Notes: generated by a model from the letters alone, not told the origin. Shown: positions 51,962 to 61,455, counted from the first letter of the stretch. The stretch is 64,000 nucleotides of DNA from Burkholderia ubonensis (GCF_902833085.1 NZ_CADFEB010000011.1:124001-188000), one strand, 5' to 3'. Numbers and translations: made by a program.

Positions 51962-52693
51962 CTACTTCGCGATGTACACGCCCGTCGTCGGGCACGTGCC
52001 CTGCGTGCTGCCGTCGGTCACGAGCGACGCGGCGCTCGGGAACTGGTCGGTCGCGTTCGTCTTCACCGAGATCCACGCCTCGGTGAAATAGCTGACGCCG
52101 TTCGCCTTCGTGCATTTCAGCGACACCGCGCTGCGCGTGTTGCTGCCGAACGCGCCTTCGAACGCGGACAGCAGCTGGTTGCGGGTCACGGTCCGGCCCG
52201 CGTTCGCCTGCAGGAACGCGTTGAACGACGTGTTGCCGAGGCGGCTGATCATGCCGGCCGCCTGGTTCCAGTACGCATCGGGCGACGCCGCGTTCGCGCA
52301 GGTGCCGTGCTTGAACCACTCGTGCTTGTCGAGGCACGACGCGACGCCGGGCATGTAGGTCGACAGCGTATTGCGGGTCGCGGCGCTGATCGGGTACGCG
52401 TCCATGCTGCACCACTGGTGGCTGCTGTCGAGATCGATGTCGCTCTGCGGCACGCCGCAGAAGAACGGCTGGTTGCCGTCATAGCTGTTCGGCCACAGCC
52501 CGTGCAGCGACAGGCTGGTCGCCGCATACGAGCCGGCGAGGTTCGAGCACTCCGGCGTGGAATGCGTCGCGCAGAAGCCCGGCTCCCACGAGGAGGCAAG
52601 CAGCAGGTAGTCGTAGCTGGTCTGCGCGCCGGCGTGCATCGAGGCGGCAGTAACGGCGAGCGCGGTCGCGGCGCGGATGAGCGTCTTGAGCAT
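51962..52693 (-). CDS. Ribonuclease T2 family protein
   Basis: 243 residues. A signal peptide (MLKTLIRAATALAVTAASMH then AGA) is followed by YDYLLLASSWEPGFC. The two catalytic motifs are intact: CAS I in LSLHGLWPNSYDG and CAS II in CLDKHEWFKHGTCANA. Eight or more Cys suggest disulfides, fitting a periplasmic or secreted enzyme. RNase T2 cleaves single-stranded RNA by a 2',3'-cyclic phosphate route, usually to scavenge nucleotides. The ATG at 52691-52693 follows GAGGGAAT. The adjoining XRE regulator is divergent. Confidence 0.92.
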   Translation of the reverse strand: MLKTLIRAATALAVTAASMHAGAQTSYDYLLLASSWEPGFCATHSTPECSNLAGSYAATSLSLHGLWPNSYDGNQPFFCGVPQSDIDLDSSHQWCSMDAYPISAATRNTLSTYMPGVASCLDKHEWFKHGTCANAASPDAYWNQAAGMISRLGNTSFNAFLQANAGRTVTRNQLLSAFEGAFGSNTRSAVSLKCTKANGVSYFTEAWISVKTNATDQFPSAASLVTDGSTQGTCPTTGVYIAK

Positions 52694-52938
52694 GGGGATT
52701 CCCTCGGATAAGACTCGCGGTCACGGGATGCGCCGCGAGATTGTCGTACGTCTAACCGCGATTGTTGCCGGAGCAACATGGCACGAATGTGAATGCCGCG
52801 CCGCGGTTCGACAAGGCCCGGCACTTGCGCCAGAATCGTCAGCTCCGAGGGCGTAAGCCGCTGAAAGCCGCTTTTGACCGCGCAAGGCGGACTCCCCCTC
52901 CCCTGATCGTTCGCGACGGCCGCAACCGGAGCCTCCAC

Positions 52939-53496
52939 ATGACCGACTCGCCACTTCAAACGCCGCCGCTCGGCCCGCTGCTGAGGCGCTGGCGGCTGCT
53001 GCGCCGCGTGAAGCAGAGCCACGCGGCCGAGCTGTTCGGCGTCGCGCAGTCGACGATTTCCCGCTGGGAAGCCGGCGTCCAGCAGATGTCGCCCGACGAG
53101 CGCGCGATCGCCGAGCGCCTGCTCGCGGCGCGGCTCGATTCCGCCGGCGACCGCGCGCTCGCGCGGCTCGTCGGCGACCATCCCGGCCGCGTGCACCTCG
53201 TGTGCGACCTCACACATCGGCTGCTGGCGTGCTCGTCGTTGCGCGCCGCCGAGTTCGCGAAACCGCTGCCGACGATGCTCGGCGCGTCGCTGTGGCGCTA
53301 TGCGACGCCGGAAATCGCCGCGCTGGAAGCGTCGCTCGATACGCTCGGCTGGCGCGACAGCGCCGGCCCGCCGAGCGTCGAGTTCGACAGCGGCGCAAAT
53401 GCATCGCGGATCGTGCCGATCCGTCGCAGCACCTGCCGCTGGACGCGAATGATCCTGTCGGACGGCTCCGCCGCGCGGCTCGTCGAAACGCTGTAG
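52939..53496 (+). CDS. XRE-family helix-turn-helix regulator
   Basis: 185 residues. Residues 10-65 form a Cro/CI-type helix-turn-helix (LLRRWRLLRRVKQSHAAELF, GVAQSTISRWEAGVQQMSPD). A region of ~100 residues follows that resembles a PAS-like ligand-binding fold (VHLVCDLTHRLLACSSLRAA), though this is weaker. The ATG at 52939 was chosen because the longer frame upstream is featureless. Divergent from the RNase T2 gene by 245 bases; it may act on that gene or on its own promoter. Confidence 0.78.
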   Translation: MTDSPLQTPPLGPLLRRWRLLRRVKQSHAAELFGVAQSTISRWEAGVQQMSPDERAIAERLLAARLDSAGDRALARLVGDHPGRVHLVCDLTHRLLACSSLRAAEFAKPLPTMLGASLWRYATPEIAALEASLDTLGWRDSAGPPSVEFDSGANASRIVPIRRSTCRWTRMILSDGSAARLVETL

Positions 53497-53583
53497 CGCG
53501 CCGCGCATATTTCATGCGTGGACGGCGCGCCGATGTCCGGCCTAAGCTTGACGGCTCCAAACCCGAACCTTGCGGACCCGCCG

Positions 53584-54165
53584 ATGAACCCCGACACGAT
53601 CCACGCGCGGCTCGCGTTCCTGCGCGAAGCGGAACGCCTGAAGGACGTGCTGCGCAGCGGCCACACGTCGGCCGGCCGCGCGGAAAGCACGGCCGAGCAC
53701 AGCTGGCGGCTGTGCCTGATGGCGCTGGTGTTCGCCGACGCGCTCGACGGCGTCGACCCGCTGAAGCTGCTGAAGCTGTGCGTCGTCCACGACCTCGGCG
53801 AGGCGCTGCACGGCGACATCCCGGCGGTCGAGCAGGCCGCGCATCCGGACAAGAGCGCGCACGAGCGGCGCGACCTGCTGACGCTGACCGCCGGCCTCGA
53901 CGCCGCGCTGCGCGACGAGATCGTCGCGCTGTGGGACGAATACGAGCAGGCCGCGTCGCCGGAAGCGAAGGCCGTCAAGGCGCTCGACAAGCTGGAAACG
54001 ATCCTGCAGCACAACCAGGGCGACAATCCGCCGGACTTCGACTACGCGTTCAATCTCGGCTACGGCCGGCGCCATACGGACGCGAGCCCGCTGTTCCGCG
54101 CGATCCGGGCGATCGTCGACGCCGACACGCAAAGCCGGATCGACGCCGGCGCGCGGCGCGCGTGA
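53584..54165 (+). CDS. HD-domain hydrolase (YfbR/5'-nucleotidase-like)
   Basis: 193 residues. The metal ligands of the HD superfamily are in order: His in TAEHSWRLCLMALVF, His-Asp in KLCVVHDLGEALHGDIP, and a later Asp in VKALDKLETILQHNQGD. This matches the HD_3 group, with YfbR dNMP phosphohydrolase and human HDDC2 as known relatives, so a nucleotide monophosphatase is the best guess. It has no signal peptide. The ATG at 53584 starts MNPDTIHARLAFLREAERLK. Situated between the XRE regulator and the macA promoter region. Confidence 0.82.
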   Translation: MNPDTIHARLAFLREAERLKDVLRSGHTSAGRAESTAEHSWRLCLMALVFADALDGVDPLKLLKLCVVHDLGEALHGDIPAVEQAAHPDKSAHERRDLLTLTAGLDAALRDEIVALWDEYEQAASPEAKAVKALDKLETILQHNQGDNPPDFDYAFNLGYGRRHTDASPLFRAIRAIVDADTQSRIDAGARRA

Positions 54166-54416
54166 TCGTGCAGCGGAGGGCGCGAGCGCCGCAGGCGCAG
54201 GCCGCCGCCGCGCGGTAACGATTGCCCACAATCTTGCACAGTTCGGCAAGATTTCCTCAGATGAATTCGCTTATCATGGGCGCCCGATTCGCTTCATCCT
54301 GGCCGCATCGCGACGCATGCCGGCTCCGATCCGGCCTGCCGTTCCGGTCTCCGACCACCTGAATGCCGGATCGGCCGCACGCGTCGCCGACGCCCGATTC
54401 ATCTTCGCCGTCCCTC

Positions 54417-55607
54417 ATGAAACAGAACCGTCGCCGCTGGCGCATCGCGCTGGCCAGTGTTGTCGTCGTCGCGATCGCCGGCGGCCTGTCGCTCCACCAC
54501 CTCTCGCCCGACCGGCATCCGCGCTACCTGAGCGCGCCGGTCGCGCGCGGCGATCTCGAGAACGCGGTGCTGGCCACGGGCGCGCTGCAGGCGTTCCGGC
54601 AGGTCGACGTCGGCGCCCAGGTGTCAGGACAACTGAAGACGCTGAAGGTCCGCCTCGGCGACAAGGTCGAGAAGGGGCAATGGCTCGCGGAAATCGATCC
54701 GGTCATCTCGCAGAACGCGCTGCGGCAGGCGCGCACCAGCGAGGAAAGCCTGCTCGCGCAGCAGCGCGCGACCGCCGCGCAGCTCAAGCAGACCGACCTC
54801 GCATTCCGCCGCCAGCAGACGATGCTGCCCGACGACGCGACCTCCCGCGAAGCGTTCGAATCCGCGCGCGCGGCGCTCGACGTGCAGCGCGCGAACCTCG
54901 CGTCGCTCGACGCGCAGATCCGCGCGGCCCGCATTCAGATCGACACCGCGCAGGCCAATCTCGGCTACACGCGCATCGTCGCGCCGATGGACGGCGAAGT
55001 CGTCGCGATCGTCACGCAGGAAGGCCAGACCGTGATCGCGCAGCAGCAGGCGCCCGTGATCCTCAAGCTCGCCGATCTCGACACGATGACGGTGAAGGCG
55101 CAGGTGTCCGAAGCCGACGTGATCCGCATCCAGCCCGGCCAGACCGCGTATTTCACGATCCTCGGCGAACCGGACCGGCGCTATTACGGCAAGCTGCGCG
55201 CGATCGAGCCGGCGCCGCAGAACTTCCTCGAATCGCAGGCCGGGCTCGGCGGCGGCGCCGGCGGCGGCACGAAAACGAACGCCGCCGTGTTCTACAACGC
55301 GCTGTTCGAGGTGCCCAACCCCGGCCATCGGCTGCGCATCTCGATGACCGCGCAGGTCAACATCGTCCTCGGCGGCGCGCGCAACGCGCTCAGCATTCCG
55401 GCCGCCGCGCTCGGCGCGAAGGACAAGCACGGCGCGTACGCGGTGCGCGTGCTGCACGCCGACGGCAAGACCGAGACGCGCACGATCCGCACCGGCATCA
55501 ACAACAACGTGAAGGTCGAGGTGCTGGCGGGCCTGAAGGAAGGCGAGCAGGTCGTGATCGGCGACGCCGACGCCGACCCGCTCGCCGCAGCCGCGCCGGG
55601 AGCGTGA
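54417..55607 (+). CDS. macA: MacA-type periplasmic adaptor of a tripartite exporter
   Basis: 396 residues. One N-terminal membrane anchor (IALASVVVVAIAGGLSLHHL), a barrel-sandwich lipoyl half (GALQAFRQVDVGAQVSGQLK and GYTRIVAPMDGEVVAIVTQE), and a long coiled-coil hairpin between them. The membrane-proximal domain follows (SIPAAALGAKDKHGAYAVRV). It links the MacB transporter to an outer-membrane channel. The ATG at 54417 gives the usual short basic N-terminus before the anchor. Two bases separate its stop from macB, so the three genes are one operon. Confidence 0.92.
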   Translation: MKQNRRRWRIALASVVVVAIAGGLSLHHLSPDRHPRYLSAPVARGDLENAVLATGALQAFRQVDVGAQVSGQLKTLKVRLGDKVEKGQWLAEIDPVISQNALRQARTSEESLLAQQRATAAQLKQTDLAFRRQQTMLPDDATSREAFESARAALDVQRANLASLDAQIRAARIQIDTAQANLGYTRIVAPMDGEVVAIVTQEGQTVIAQQQAPVILKLADLDTMTVKAQVSEADVIRIQPGQTAYFTILGEPDRRYYGKLRAIEPAPQNFLESQAGLGGGAGGGTKTNAAVFYNALFEVPNPGHRLRISMTAQVNIVLGGARNALSIPAAALGAKDKHGAYAVRVLHADGKTETRTIRTGINNNVKVEVLAGLKEGEQVVIGDADADPLAAAAPGA

Positions 55608-55609
55608 CG

Positions 55610-57649
55610 ATGACGCGGCCGCTGCTGCAGCTGACCGGCGTCACGCGGCGCTTCCCCGCCGGCGACCGGGACGTCGTGGTGCTGAGGAACGTCAGCCTGT
55701 CGATCGACGCCGGCGAGATCGTCGCGATCGTCGGCGCGTCGGGCTCCGGCAAATCGACGCTGATGAACATCCTCGGCTGCCTCGACCATCCGAGCGCCGG
55801 CAGCTACACGGTCGGCGGACGCGAGACCCGGACGCTCGACGGCGACGAACTCGCGCAGCTGCGCCGCGAGCGCTTCGGCTTCATCTTCCAGCGCTATCAC
55901 CTGCTACCGCACCTGAGCGCGGTCGCGAACCTGGAGATGCCGGCGATCTACGCCGGCAGCGCGCCGGCCGAGCGCCGCGTACGCGCGCAGCGCCTGCTCG
56001 CGCGCCTCGGGCTCGCGGACCGCGAAGACCACCGGCCGAGCCAGCTGTCGGGCGGCCAGCAGCAACGCGTGAGCATCGCGCGGGCGCTGATGAACGGCGG
56101 CGAAGTGATCCTGGCCGACGAGCCGACCGGCGCGCTCGACTCGAAAAGCGGCGACGAAGTCATCCGCATCCTGCGCGAGCTGAACGCGCTCGGCCACACG
56201 GTGATCATCGTCACGCACGACGAGCACGTCGCCCGGCACGCGCGCCGCATCGTCGAGATCCACGACGGCGAGATCGTCGCGGACCGGTCGAACCCGCACT
56301 ACGCTGCGGCCACCGAAACGGCGGCTCAGCCGGATACCGCGTGGCACGCGACGCCCGTGCTGCTCGCGCACGCCGGTGCCGATCCGGCGCTCACCATCGA
56401 CGCCGCACAACCAGTGCAACCCGAGCGACCCGCGCGCCGCCTGTCGGCCGGCGCGGGCCGTTTCGCGGAGGCGTTCCGGATGGCGTGGCGCGCGCTCGTG
56501 TCGCACCGGCTGCGCACGGTGCTGACGATGCTCGGCATCATCATCGGCATCACGTCGGTCGTGTCGATCGTCGCGATCGGCGAAGGCGCGAAGCGCTACA
56601 TGCTCGACGAGATCGGCAGCATCGGCACGAACACCATCAACCTCTATCCGGGCCTCGACTGGGGCGACAGCCGCGCGGACGCGATCCAGACGCTCGTGCC
56701 CGCCGACGTCGCCGCGCTGGCCGAACAGCCGTACATCGACAGCGCGACGCCCGAAACGTCGCGCACGCTGCTGCTGCGATATCGCAACGTCGACGTCAAC
56801 GCGCTCGTCAGCGGCGTCGGCGAGCGGTTCTTCCAGGTGCGCGGGATGAAGCTGGCGCTGGGCGTCGCGTTCGGCGCGGACGAGGTGCGCCGCCAGGCGC
56901 AGGTCGTGGTGATCGACCAGAACACGCGGCGCAAGCTGTTCGGCGCGCGCCCGAATCCGCTCGGCGAAGTGATCCTGATCGGCAACCTGCCGTGCGTCGT
57001 GATCGGCGTGGTGGCCGACAAGAAAAGCGCGTTCGGCGACGTGAAGAGCCTGAACGCATGGGTGCCGTACACGACCGCGAGCGGGCGCCTGTTCGGCCAG
57101 CAGCATCTCGACAGCATCACCGTGCGCGTGCGCGCCGGCCAGCCGAGCCAGGCCGCCGAGCAGAGCCTGACGAAGCTGATCACCCAGCGGCACGGGCGCA
57201 AGGACTTCTTCACGTACAACATGGACAGCGTCGTGAAGACGGTCGAGAGCACCGGCCGGTCGCTGACGCTGCTGCTGTCGCTGATCGCGGTCATTTCGCT
57301 GGTGGTCGGCGGGATCGGCGTGATGAACATCATGCTCGTGTCGGTCACCGAACGCACCCGCGAGATCGGCATCCGGATGGCGGTCGGCGCGCGCCAGACC
57401 GACATCCTGCAGCAATTCCTCGTCGAGGCCGTGCTGGTCTGCCTGCTGGGCGGCGCGGTCGGGATCGCGCTGTCGTTCGGCGTCGGCGTCCTGTTCTCGA
57501 TGTTCGTCGACCAATGGAAGATGGTGTTCTCCGCCGGCGCGATCGTCACCGCGTTCCTGTGCTCGACGCTGACCGGCGTCGTGTTCGGCTTCATGCCGGC
57601 GCGCAACGCGTCGCGGCTCGACCCGATCGATGCGCTCGCGCGGGACTGA
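55610..57649 (+). CDS. macB: MacB-type ABC transporter (ATPase-permease)
   Basis: 679 residues. The N-terminal ATPase domain has IVAIVGASGSGKSTLMNILG (Walker A), SQLSGGQQQRVSIARALM (signature), GEVILADEPTGALDSKS (Walker B) and VIIVTHDEHVARHA (switch His). The permease domain follows, with a first helix near 320 (TVLTMLGIIIGITSVVSIVA), a large periplasmic MacB_PCD domain, and three C-terminal helices ending PARNASRLDPIDALARD. With MacA and a TolC-like channel it exports macrolides, lipopeptides or toxins. Starts at ATG 55610; a GTG two codons upstream is a minor alternative. Confidence 0.94.
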   Translation: MTRPLLQLTGVTRRFPAGDRDVVVLRNVSLSIDAGEIVAIVGASGSGKSTLMNILGCLDHPSAGSYTVGGRETRTLDGDELAQLRRERFGFIFQRYHLLPHLSAVANLEMPAIYAGSAPAERRVRAQRLLARLGLADREDHRPSQLSGGQQQRVSIARALMNGGEVILADEPTGALDSKSGDEVIRILRELNALGHTVIIVTHDEHVARHARRIVEIHDGEIVADRSNPHYAAATETAAQPDTAWHATPVLLAHAGADPALTIDAAQPVQPERPARRLSAGAGRFAEAFRMAWRALVSHRLRTVLTMLGIIIGITSVVSIVAIGEGAKRYMLDEIGSIGTNTINLYPGLDWGDSRADAIQTLVPADVAALAEQPYIDSATPETSRTLLLRYRNVDVNALVSGVGERFFQVRGMKLALGVAFGADEVRRQAQVVVIDQNTRRKLFGARPNPLGEVILIGNLPCVVIGVVADKKSAFGDVKSLNAWVPYTTASGRLFGQQHLDSITVRVRAGQPSQAAEQSLTKLITQRHGRKDFFTYNMDSVVKTVESTGRSLTLLLSLIAVISLVVGGIGVMNIMLVSVTERTREIGIRMAVGARQTDILQQFLVEAVLVCLLGGAVGIALSFGVGVLFSMFVDQWKMVFSAGAIVTAFLCSTLTGVVFGFMPARNASRLDPIDALARD

Positions 57650-57661
57650 CAAAACTTGACC

Positions 57662-59032
57662 ATGACCCTGCCCTACCCGATCCGCCGCCTGGGCGCGCTC
57701 GCCTGCGCCGCCGCGCTCATCGCCGGCTGCGCGGCCACGCGCGAGCGGCCGCTGCCCCCGGTCACGATGCCGGCCCACTGGGAATCGCCCGTGCCGCCGA
57801 GCACGCCCGCCGCGCCGGCGGACTGGTGGCGCAGCTTCGGCGACCCGGTGCTCGACCGCCTGATCGACGACGCGCTGCGCACCAACAACGATCTCGCGAT
57901 CGCGGCGATCCGCGTGTACCGCGCGCGGCTGCAGGCCGGGCTCGCCGACACGAACCTGACGCCCGCCGTCACGCTCGGCGCGAACGGCAGCGTGTCGCGC
58001 ACGCTCGATACGCACCAGATGGGCCGCGCGAGCGGCGTCACCGGCGCGCTGAGCTACGAGCTCGACCTGTGGGGCCGGCTCGCCGCGCTGCGCGACGCCG
58101 CGCGCTGGGAGGCCGATGCGACCGAGGCCGACCGCGAAGCCGCGCGGCTGTCGCTGATCGGCACGACGGCCGCGCTGTACTGGCAGATCGGCTACCTGAA
58201 CCGGCAGATCGCGCTCGGCGACGCGAACATCGCGTATGCGGCGCGCACGGTCGCGCTGGTGCGCTCGCGCCACGCGGCCGGCGCGACCTCCGGGCTCGAC
58301 CTCGCGCAGGCCGAGCAGAGCCTCGCCGCGCAGCGAGCCGCACAGACGCAACTGCTGCAGCAGCGCACCGAAAACCGCCACGCGCTCGCGATCCTGTTCG
58401 ACCGGCCGCCGCAGCAGAGCGCCGCCGAACCGCCGACGCTGCCCGACGGGCCGCTGCCCGCGGTCGCGGCCGGCCTGCCCGCGAACCTGCTCGGCCGGCG
58501 TCCGGACCTGCGCGCGGCGGAATTCCGGCTGCGCGAATCGCTGGCGAACGTCGACGCGACCCGCACGAGCTTCTATCCGACCTTCACGCTGACGGGCAAC
58601 GTCGGCACGTCGAGCACGAGCCTCGAGCGCGTGCTGTCGAATCCGGTCGCGACGCTCGGGCTCGGGCTCGCGCTGCCGTTCATCCAGTGGAACGCGATGC
58701 AGCTGCAGATCAAGGTATCGCAGACGCAGTACCAGGAGGCGGTCGTCGGGTTCCGCCAGCGGCTTTACTCGGCGCTGGCCGAGGTCGAGAACGCGCTGTC
58801 GGCGCGCGTGCAGCTCGAACGCGAGGCGGAGCAGCGCACGCTGTCGCTCGCCCAGGCGCAGCGCGCGGAAACGCTGGCCGCCGCGCGGTTCGCCGCCGGC
58901 GCGACGGACGTGCAGCCGTGGCTCGACCAGCAGCAGCGGCTGCGCGACGCGCAGAGCGCCGAATCGCAAAACCGGCTGAACCTGCTCAACAACCAGATGA
59001 CGCTGTATCGGGCGCTCGGCGGCGGCGCGTAG
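57662..59032 (+). CDS. TolC-like outer-membrane efflux lipoprotein (NodT family)
   Basis: 456 residues. The lipoprotein leader ends ALIAGC (lipobox IAGC). The mature protein has the duplicated OEP domains of NodT/OprM channels: ADWWRSFGDPVLDRLIDDAL near 45, VTGALSYELDLWGRLAALRD near 125, LPANLLGRRPDLRAAEFRL near 275 and PFIQWNAMQLQIKVSQTQYQ near 340. Forms the outer-membrane exit for the MacAB pump encoded directly upstream (12-base gap). The stop abuts the palindromic element at 59033. Confidence 0.92.
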   Translation: MTLPYPIRRLGALACAAALIAGCAATRERPLPPVTMPAHWESPVPPSTPAAPADWWRSFGDPVLDRLIDDALRTNNDLAIAAIRVYRARLQAGLADTNLTPAVTLGANGSVSRTLDTHQMGRASGVTGALSYELDLWGRLAALRDAARWEADATEADREAARLSLIGTTAALYWQIGYLNRQIALGDANIAYAARTVALVRSRHAAGATSGLDLAQAEQSLAAQRAAQTQLLQQRTENRHALAILFDRPPQQSAAEPPTLPDGPLPAVAAGLPANLLGRRPDLRAAEFRLRESLANVDATRTSFYPTFTLTGNVGTSSTSLERVLSNPVATLGLGLALPFIQWNAMQLQIKVSQTQYQEAVVGFRQRLYSALAEVENALSARVQLEREAEQRTLSLAQAQRAETLAAARFAAGATDVQPWLDQQQRLRDAQSAESQNRLNLLNNQMTLYRALGGGA

Positions 59033-59321
59033 CTAGGGTCTGTTTACATACGGAACGCGCATGCGAATGCCCGAAATCGCTCGTAGGGCAAGGAGCAAGG
59101 AGCGCCGTTTGGCCGAGCCAAACAAGCGACGCGCGACGCCGCCATACGGGCGATTTCGGGCATTCCCCTAGAATGGTTTTTCAATTTGGGGTTGCCACGA
59201 GAACGGCCGCTCGCCACGTTGTGCTCCTTGCGAATACGTCCAGTATTCGCGGCGTCGCACGCCTCGCGAGCGGCCGTTCTCGTGGCAACGCATGCGCGTT
59301 CCGTATGTAAACAGACCCTAG
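59033..59321. mobile_element. MITE-like nested-palindrome element
   Basis: 289 bases bounded by perfect 33-base inverted repeats that begin CTAGGGTCTGTTTACATACG on each side. Inside are further perfect inverted pairs: 59065-59080 with 59150-59165, 59107-59113 with 59117-59123, 59191-59214 with 59266-59289 (24 bp), and 59230-59237 with 59243-59250. It has no open reading frame of its own. CTAG at both ends could be the duplicated target of an IS5-type transposase. Strong RNA folding makes it a natural two-way terminator between tolC and the valine operon. Confidence 0.85.
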
Positions 59322-59527
59322 TGCAAGCAACGGTTGCGGTGCGACGTTCGCGCCGCGCCATACACCATCACCCACCCGAACCCGTGCACGAGCGCCGCGT
59401 GCAGCGCCGCGCCGGTCGGATCGGCTTGGGCCAGCGCCGGCGCCAGCGCGCGCCATCCGTCGACGCGGCCGGCCGCGATCTCCTGCGCGAGCGCGCGCAG
59501 CGACGCACACCGCCGCGTGCACGCCGC
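59319..59527 (-). pseudogene. C-terminal fragment of an MFS (DHA2-type) transporter gene
   Basis: One minus-strand frame reads RALAQEIAAGRVDGWRALAP, ALAQADPTGAALHAALVHGF, GWVMVYGAA and then TSHRNRCLH to a stop that lies inside the palindromic element's edge. The GFGWVMVYG region resembles the penultimate part of EmrB/QacA-like transporters. The gene's upstream part is absent, since the hydrolase gene begins its stop at 59528, and the downstream end seems replaced by the palindromic element. Family assignment is by eye and moderate. Confidence 0.5.
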
Positions 59528-60667
59528 TCACGCGCCGCCCAGCTCGACGAGCGGATGCGCGGGCAGCTTCCACGGCGACGTGAGGAAATGCCGCACGCGT
59601 TCGGCGCGCAGCTCGACGAGCGACGCCGGCGCCCAGCGCGGCTTGCGGTCCTTGTCGACGAGATGCGCGCGCACGCCTTCGCGGAAATCGCCCTCCTCGA
59701 TCGCCCGCGCGACGATGCCGAGCTCCATCCGGAACGATTCGGCCAGCGTCATCTGGCGGCCGCGCAGCAGCGCCTCGCGCGTCACGGCGAGCATCGTCGG
59801 CGAATGGCCGAGCAGCGCGTCGAGCGTCGCCTGCAGCCACTGGCGATGTTCGCGCGACAGCTCGTCGCGCGCGAGCTCCTGCGCGAGCGTCGCGACGGTC
59901 CGCTCGACCGTCGAGCGCTTGTCGAAATGGCGCACGATCCACGGCAGCTGGCTGTCGAGCGCCGCGTGCGGCACGACGTTGCACGGCGGCTCGAACACCC
60001 GGCGCAGCGCGGCGAGCACGTCGCCGTCCCATTTCAGGTTCTCGATGCGCGTCTCGAACGTGTCGAGCCACGACGACGGCACGCACAGGTCCGCGAGCTT
60101 CGCGACGAGCGCATCCGCGCCGGACAGCGTCGCGCCCGTGAGCCCCACGTAAAGCTCCAGCTCGACCGGCATGCGCGCGAGGAAGTGCGTCGCGCCGACG
60201 TCCGGCACGAGGCCGATACGCGTCTCCGGCATCGCGATCTTGCTGCGCTCGGTCGCGACCCGCAGCGCCGCACCCTGCGCGAGCCCCATGCCGCCGCCCA
60301 TCGTGATGCCGTCCATCAGCGCGACGACCGGCTTCGGGAACGTGTGGATCGCGTAGTCGAGCCGGTATTCGTCGACGAAGAACGGCAGCCATGCGTCGCG
60401 CTGCGCGGCGTTCCGGTACAGCGCGCGCACGTCGCCGCCCGCGCAGAAGCCCTTCTCGCCCGCGCCGCGCAGCACGACGGCGACGATCTGGTCGTCGGTG
60501 CGGCAACGCTCCAGCAGCGCCGCCAGCTCGCGCACCATTTCGTGCGACAGCGCGTTGAGCGCGGCCGGCCGGTTCAGCGTGATCAGCGCCACGCGGTTCA
60601 GCACGCGGCACAGCACCTCGGGCGCGGCGTCGGCAAACGCGTCATGCGTCGTGATCGGCGTGCTCAT
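59528..60667 (-). CDS. 3-hydroxyisobutyryl-CoA hydrolase (crotonase superfamily)
   Basis: 379 residues, longer than plain enoyl-CoA hydratase and with the HIBCH pattern: GAGEKGFCAGGDVRALY, DGITMGGGMGLAQGAALRVA, and MPETRIGLVPDVGATHFLAR. The C-terminal extension (ALLRGRQMTLAESFRMELGI and EGDFREGVRAHLVDKDRKP) is typical. It hydrolyses 3-hydroxyisobutyryl-CoA to the free acid, freeing CoA during valine breakdown. It is the last gene of the mms operon and overlaps the upstream hydratase by four bases (ATGA). Confidence 0.9.
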   Translation of the reverse strand: MSTPITTHDAFADAAPEVLCRVLNRVALITLNRPAALNALSHEMVRELAALLERCRTDDQIVAVVLRGAGEKGFCAGGDVRALYRNAAQRDAWLPFFVDEYRLDYAIHTFPKPVVALMDGITMGGGMGLAQGAALRVATERSKIAMPETRIGLVPDVGATHFLARMPVELELYVGLTGATLSGADALVAKLADLCVPSSWLDTFETRIENLKWDGDVLAALRRVFEPPCNVVPHAALDSQLPWIVRHFDKRSTVERTVATLAQELARDELSREHRQWLQATLDALLGHSPTMLAVTREALLRGRQMTLAESFRMELGIVARAIEEGDFREGVRAHLVDKDRKPRWAPASLVELRAERVRHFLTSPWKLPAHPLVELGGA

Positions 60668-61455
60668 CGGTCCTGCTCCCCGTCGGTGTGCCACTGCGGC
60701 GCGCGCTTGCCGAGAAATGCGGCCACGCCTTCGCGCGGATCGTTCGTATCGAACAGGTCGACGAAGCGCTCGCGCTCGACCGCGAGCGCCGCGCTGCGGG
60801 GCACGCCGCGGCGCGCGAGGCCGATCAGCTCCTTGCTGTACGCGACCGCGTGCGGGCTCTGCCGCGCGACGTTGCGCGCGAGCGCGAGCGCCGCGTCGCG
60901 CGCGGCGCCCGTGTCGACCACGTCCTCGACGAGGCCGATCCGCAGCGCGGTCGCCGCGTCGACGCGCACGCCGGCCAGGATGATCTTCTTCGCCCAGCCT
61001 TCGCCGACGAGCCAGGGCAGCGTCTGCGTGCCGAGCCCGCACGGCAGCAGCCCGACCGACGGCTCGGGCAGCGCCATCTGCGCGTGCGTCTCGGCGATGC
61101 GCAGGTCGCACGCGAGCGCGCATTCGAGCCCGCCGCCCATCGCATAGCCGTTGATCGCCGCGATCGTCACGAAGCGCGCCTCCGACAGCGTCTCGAACGC
61201 GGTGCCGAAGCGGATCGCCATCGCGCGCGCGACCGCCGGGTCGCCGTCGGCGAACGTGTTGAGGTCCGCGCCCGCGCTGAAGAATTTCGGGCCGTCGCCG
61301 GTGATCACGAGCGCGCGCACGCGCGGGTTCGCGTCGAGTTCGCCGACGGTCTCCTGCAATTGCCGCAGGCCGTCGGCGGTAAAGGCGTTCGCGGGCGGCC
61401 GCTTGAGCGTCGCGCACGCGATCGCGCCGTCGTCGACGAAGTCCAGTTCGATCAT
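60664..61455 (-). CDS. Enoyl-CoA hydratase (valine pathway)
   Basis: 263 residues, one crotonase domain. The oxyanion and catalytic regions are present: GPKFFSAGADLNTFADGDP, INGYAMGGGLECALACDLRI (first Glu in GLEC) and LPEPSVGLLPCGLGTQTLPW (second Glu in PEPS). In this operon it should hydrate methacrylyl-CoA to 3-hydroxyisobutyryl-CoA. Overlaps its neighbours on both sides by four bases, a sign of tight coupling. The ATG is at 61453-61455. Confidence 0.9.
   Translation of the reverse strand: MIELDFVDDGAIACATLKRPPANAFTADGLRQLQETVGELDANPRVRALVITGDGPKFFSAGADLNTFADGDPAVARAMAIRFGTAFETLSEARFVTIAAINGYAMGGGLECALACDLRIAETHAQMALPEPSVGLLPCGLGTQTLPWLVGEGWAKKIILAGVRVDAATALRIGLVEDVVDTGAARDAALALARNVARQSPHAVAYSKELIGLARRGVPRSAALAVERERFVDLFDTNDPREGVAAFLGKRAPQWHTDGEQDR

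Noticed and set aside
55904..59310. Long frames antisense to or in other frames of macB and tolC
   Set aside because: Composed of Arg/Ala/Asp-rich shadow sequence; the MacB and TolC motifs account for the DNA.
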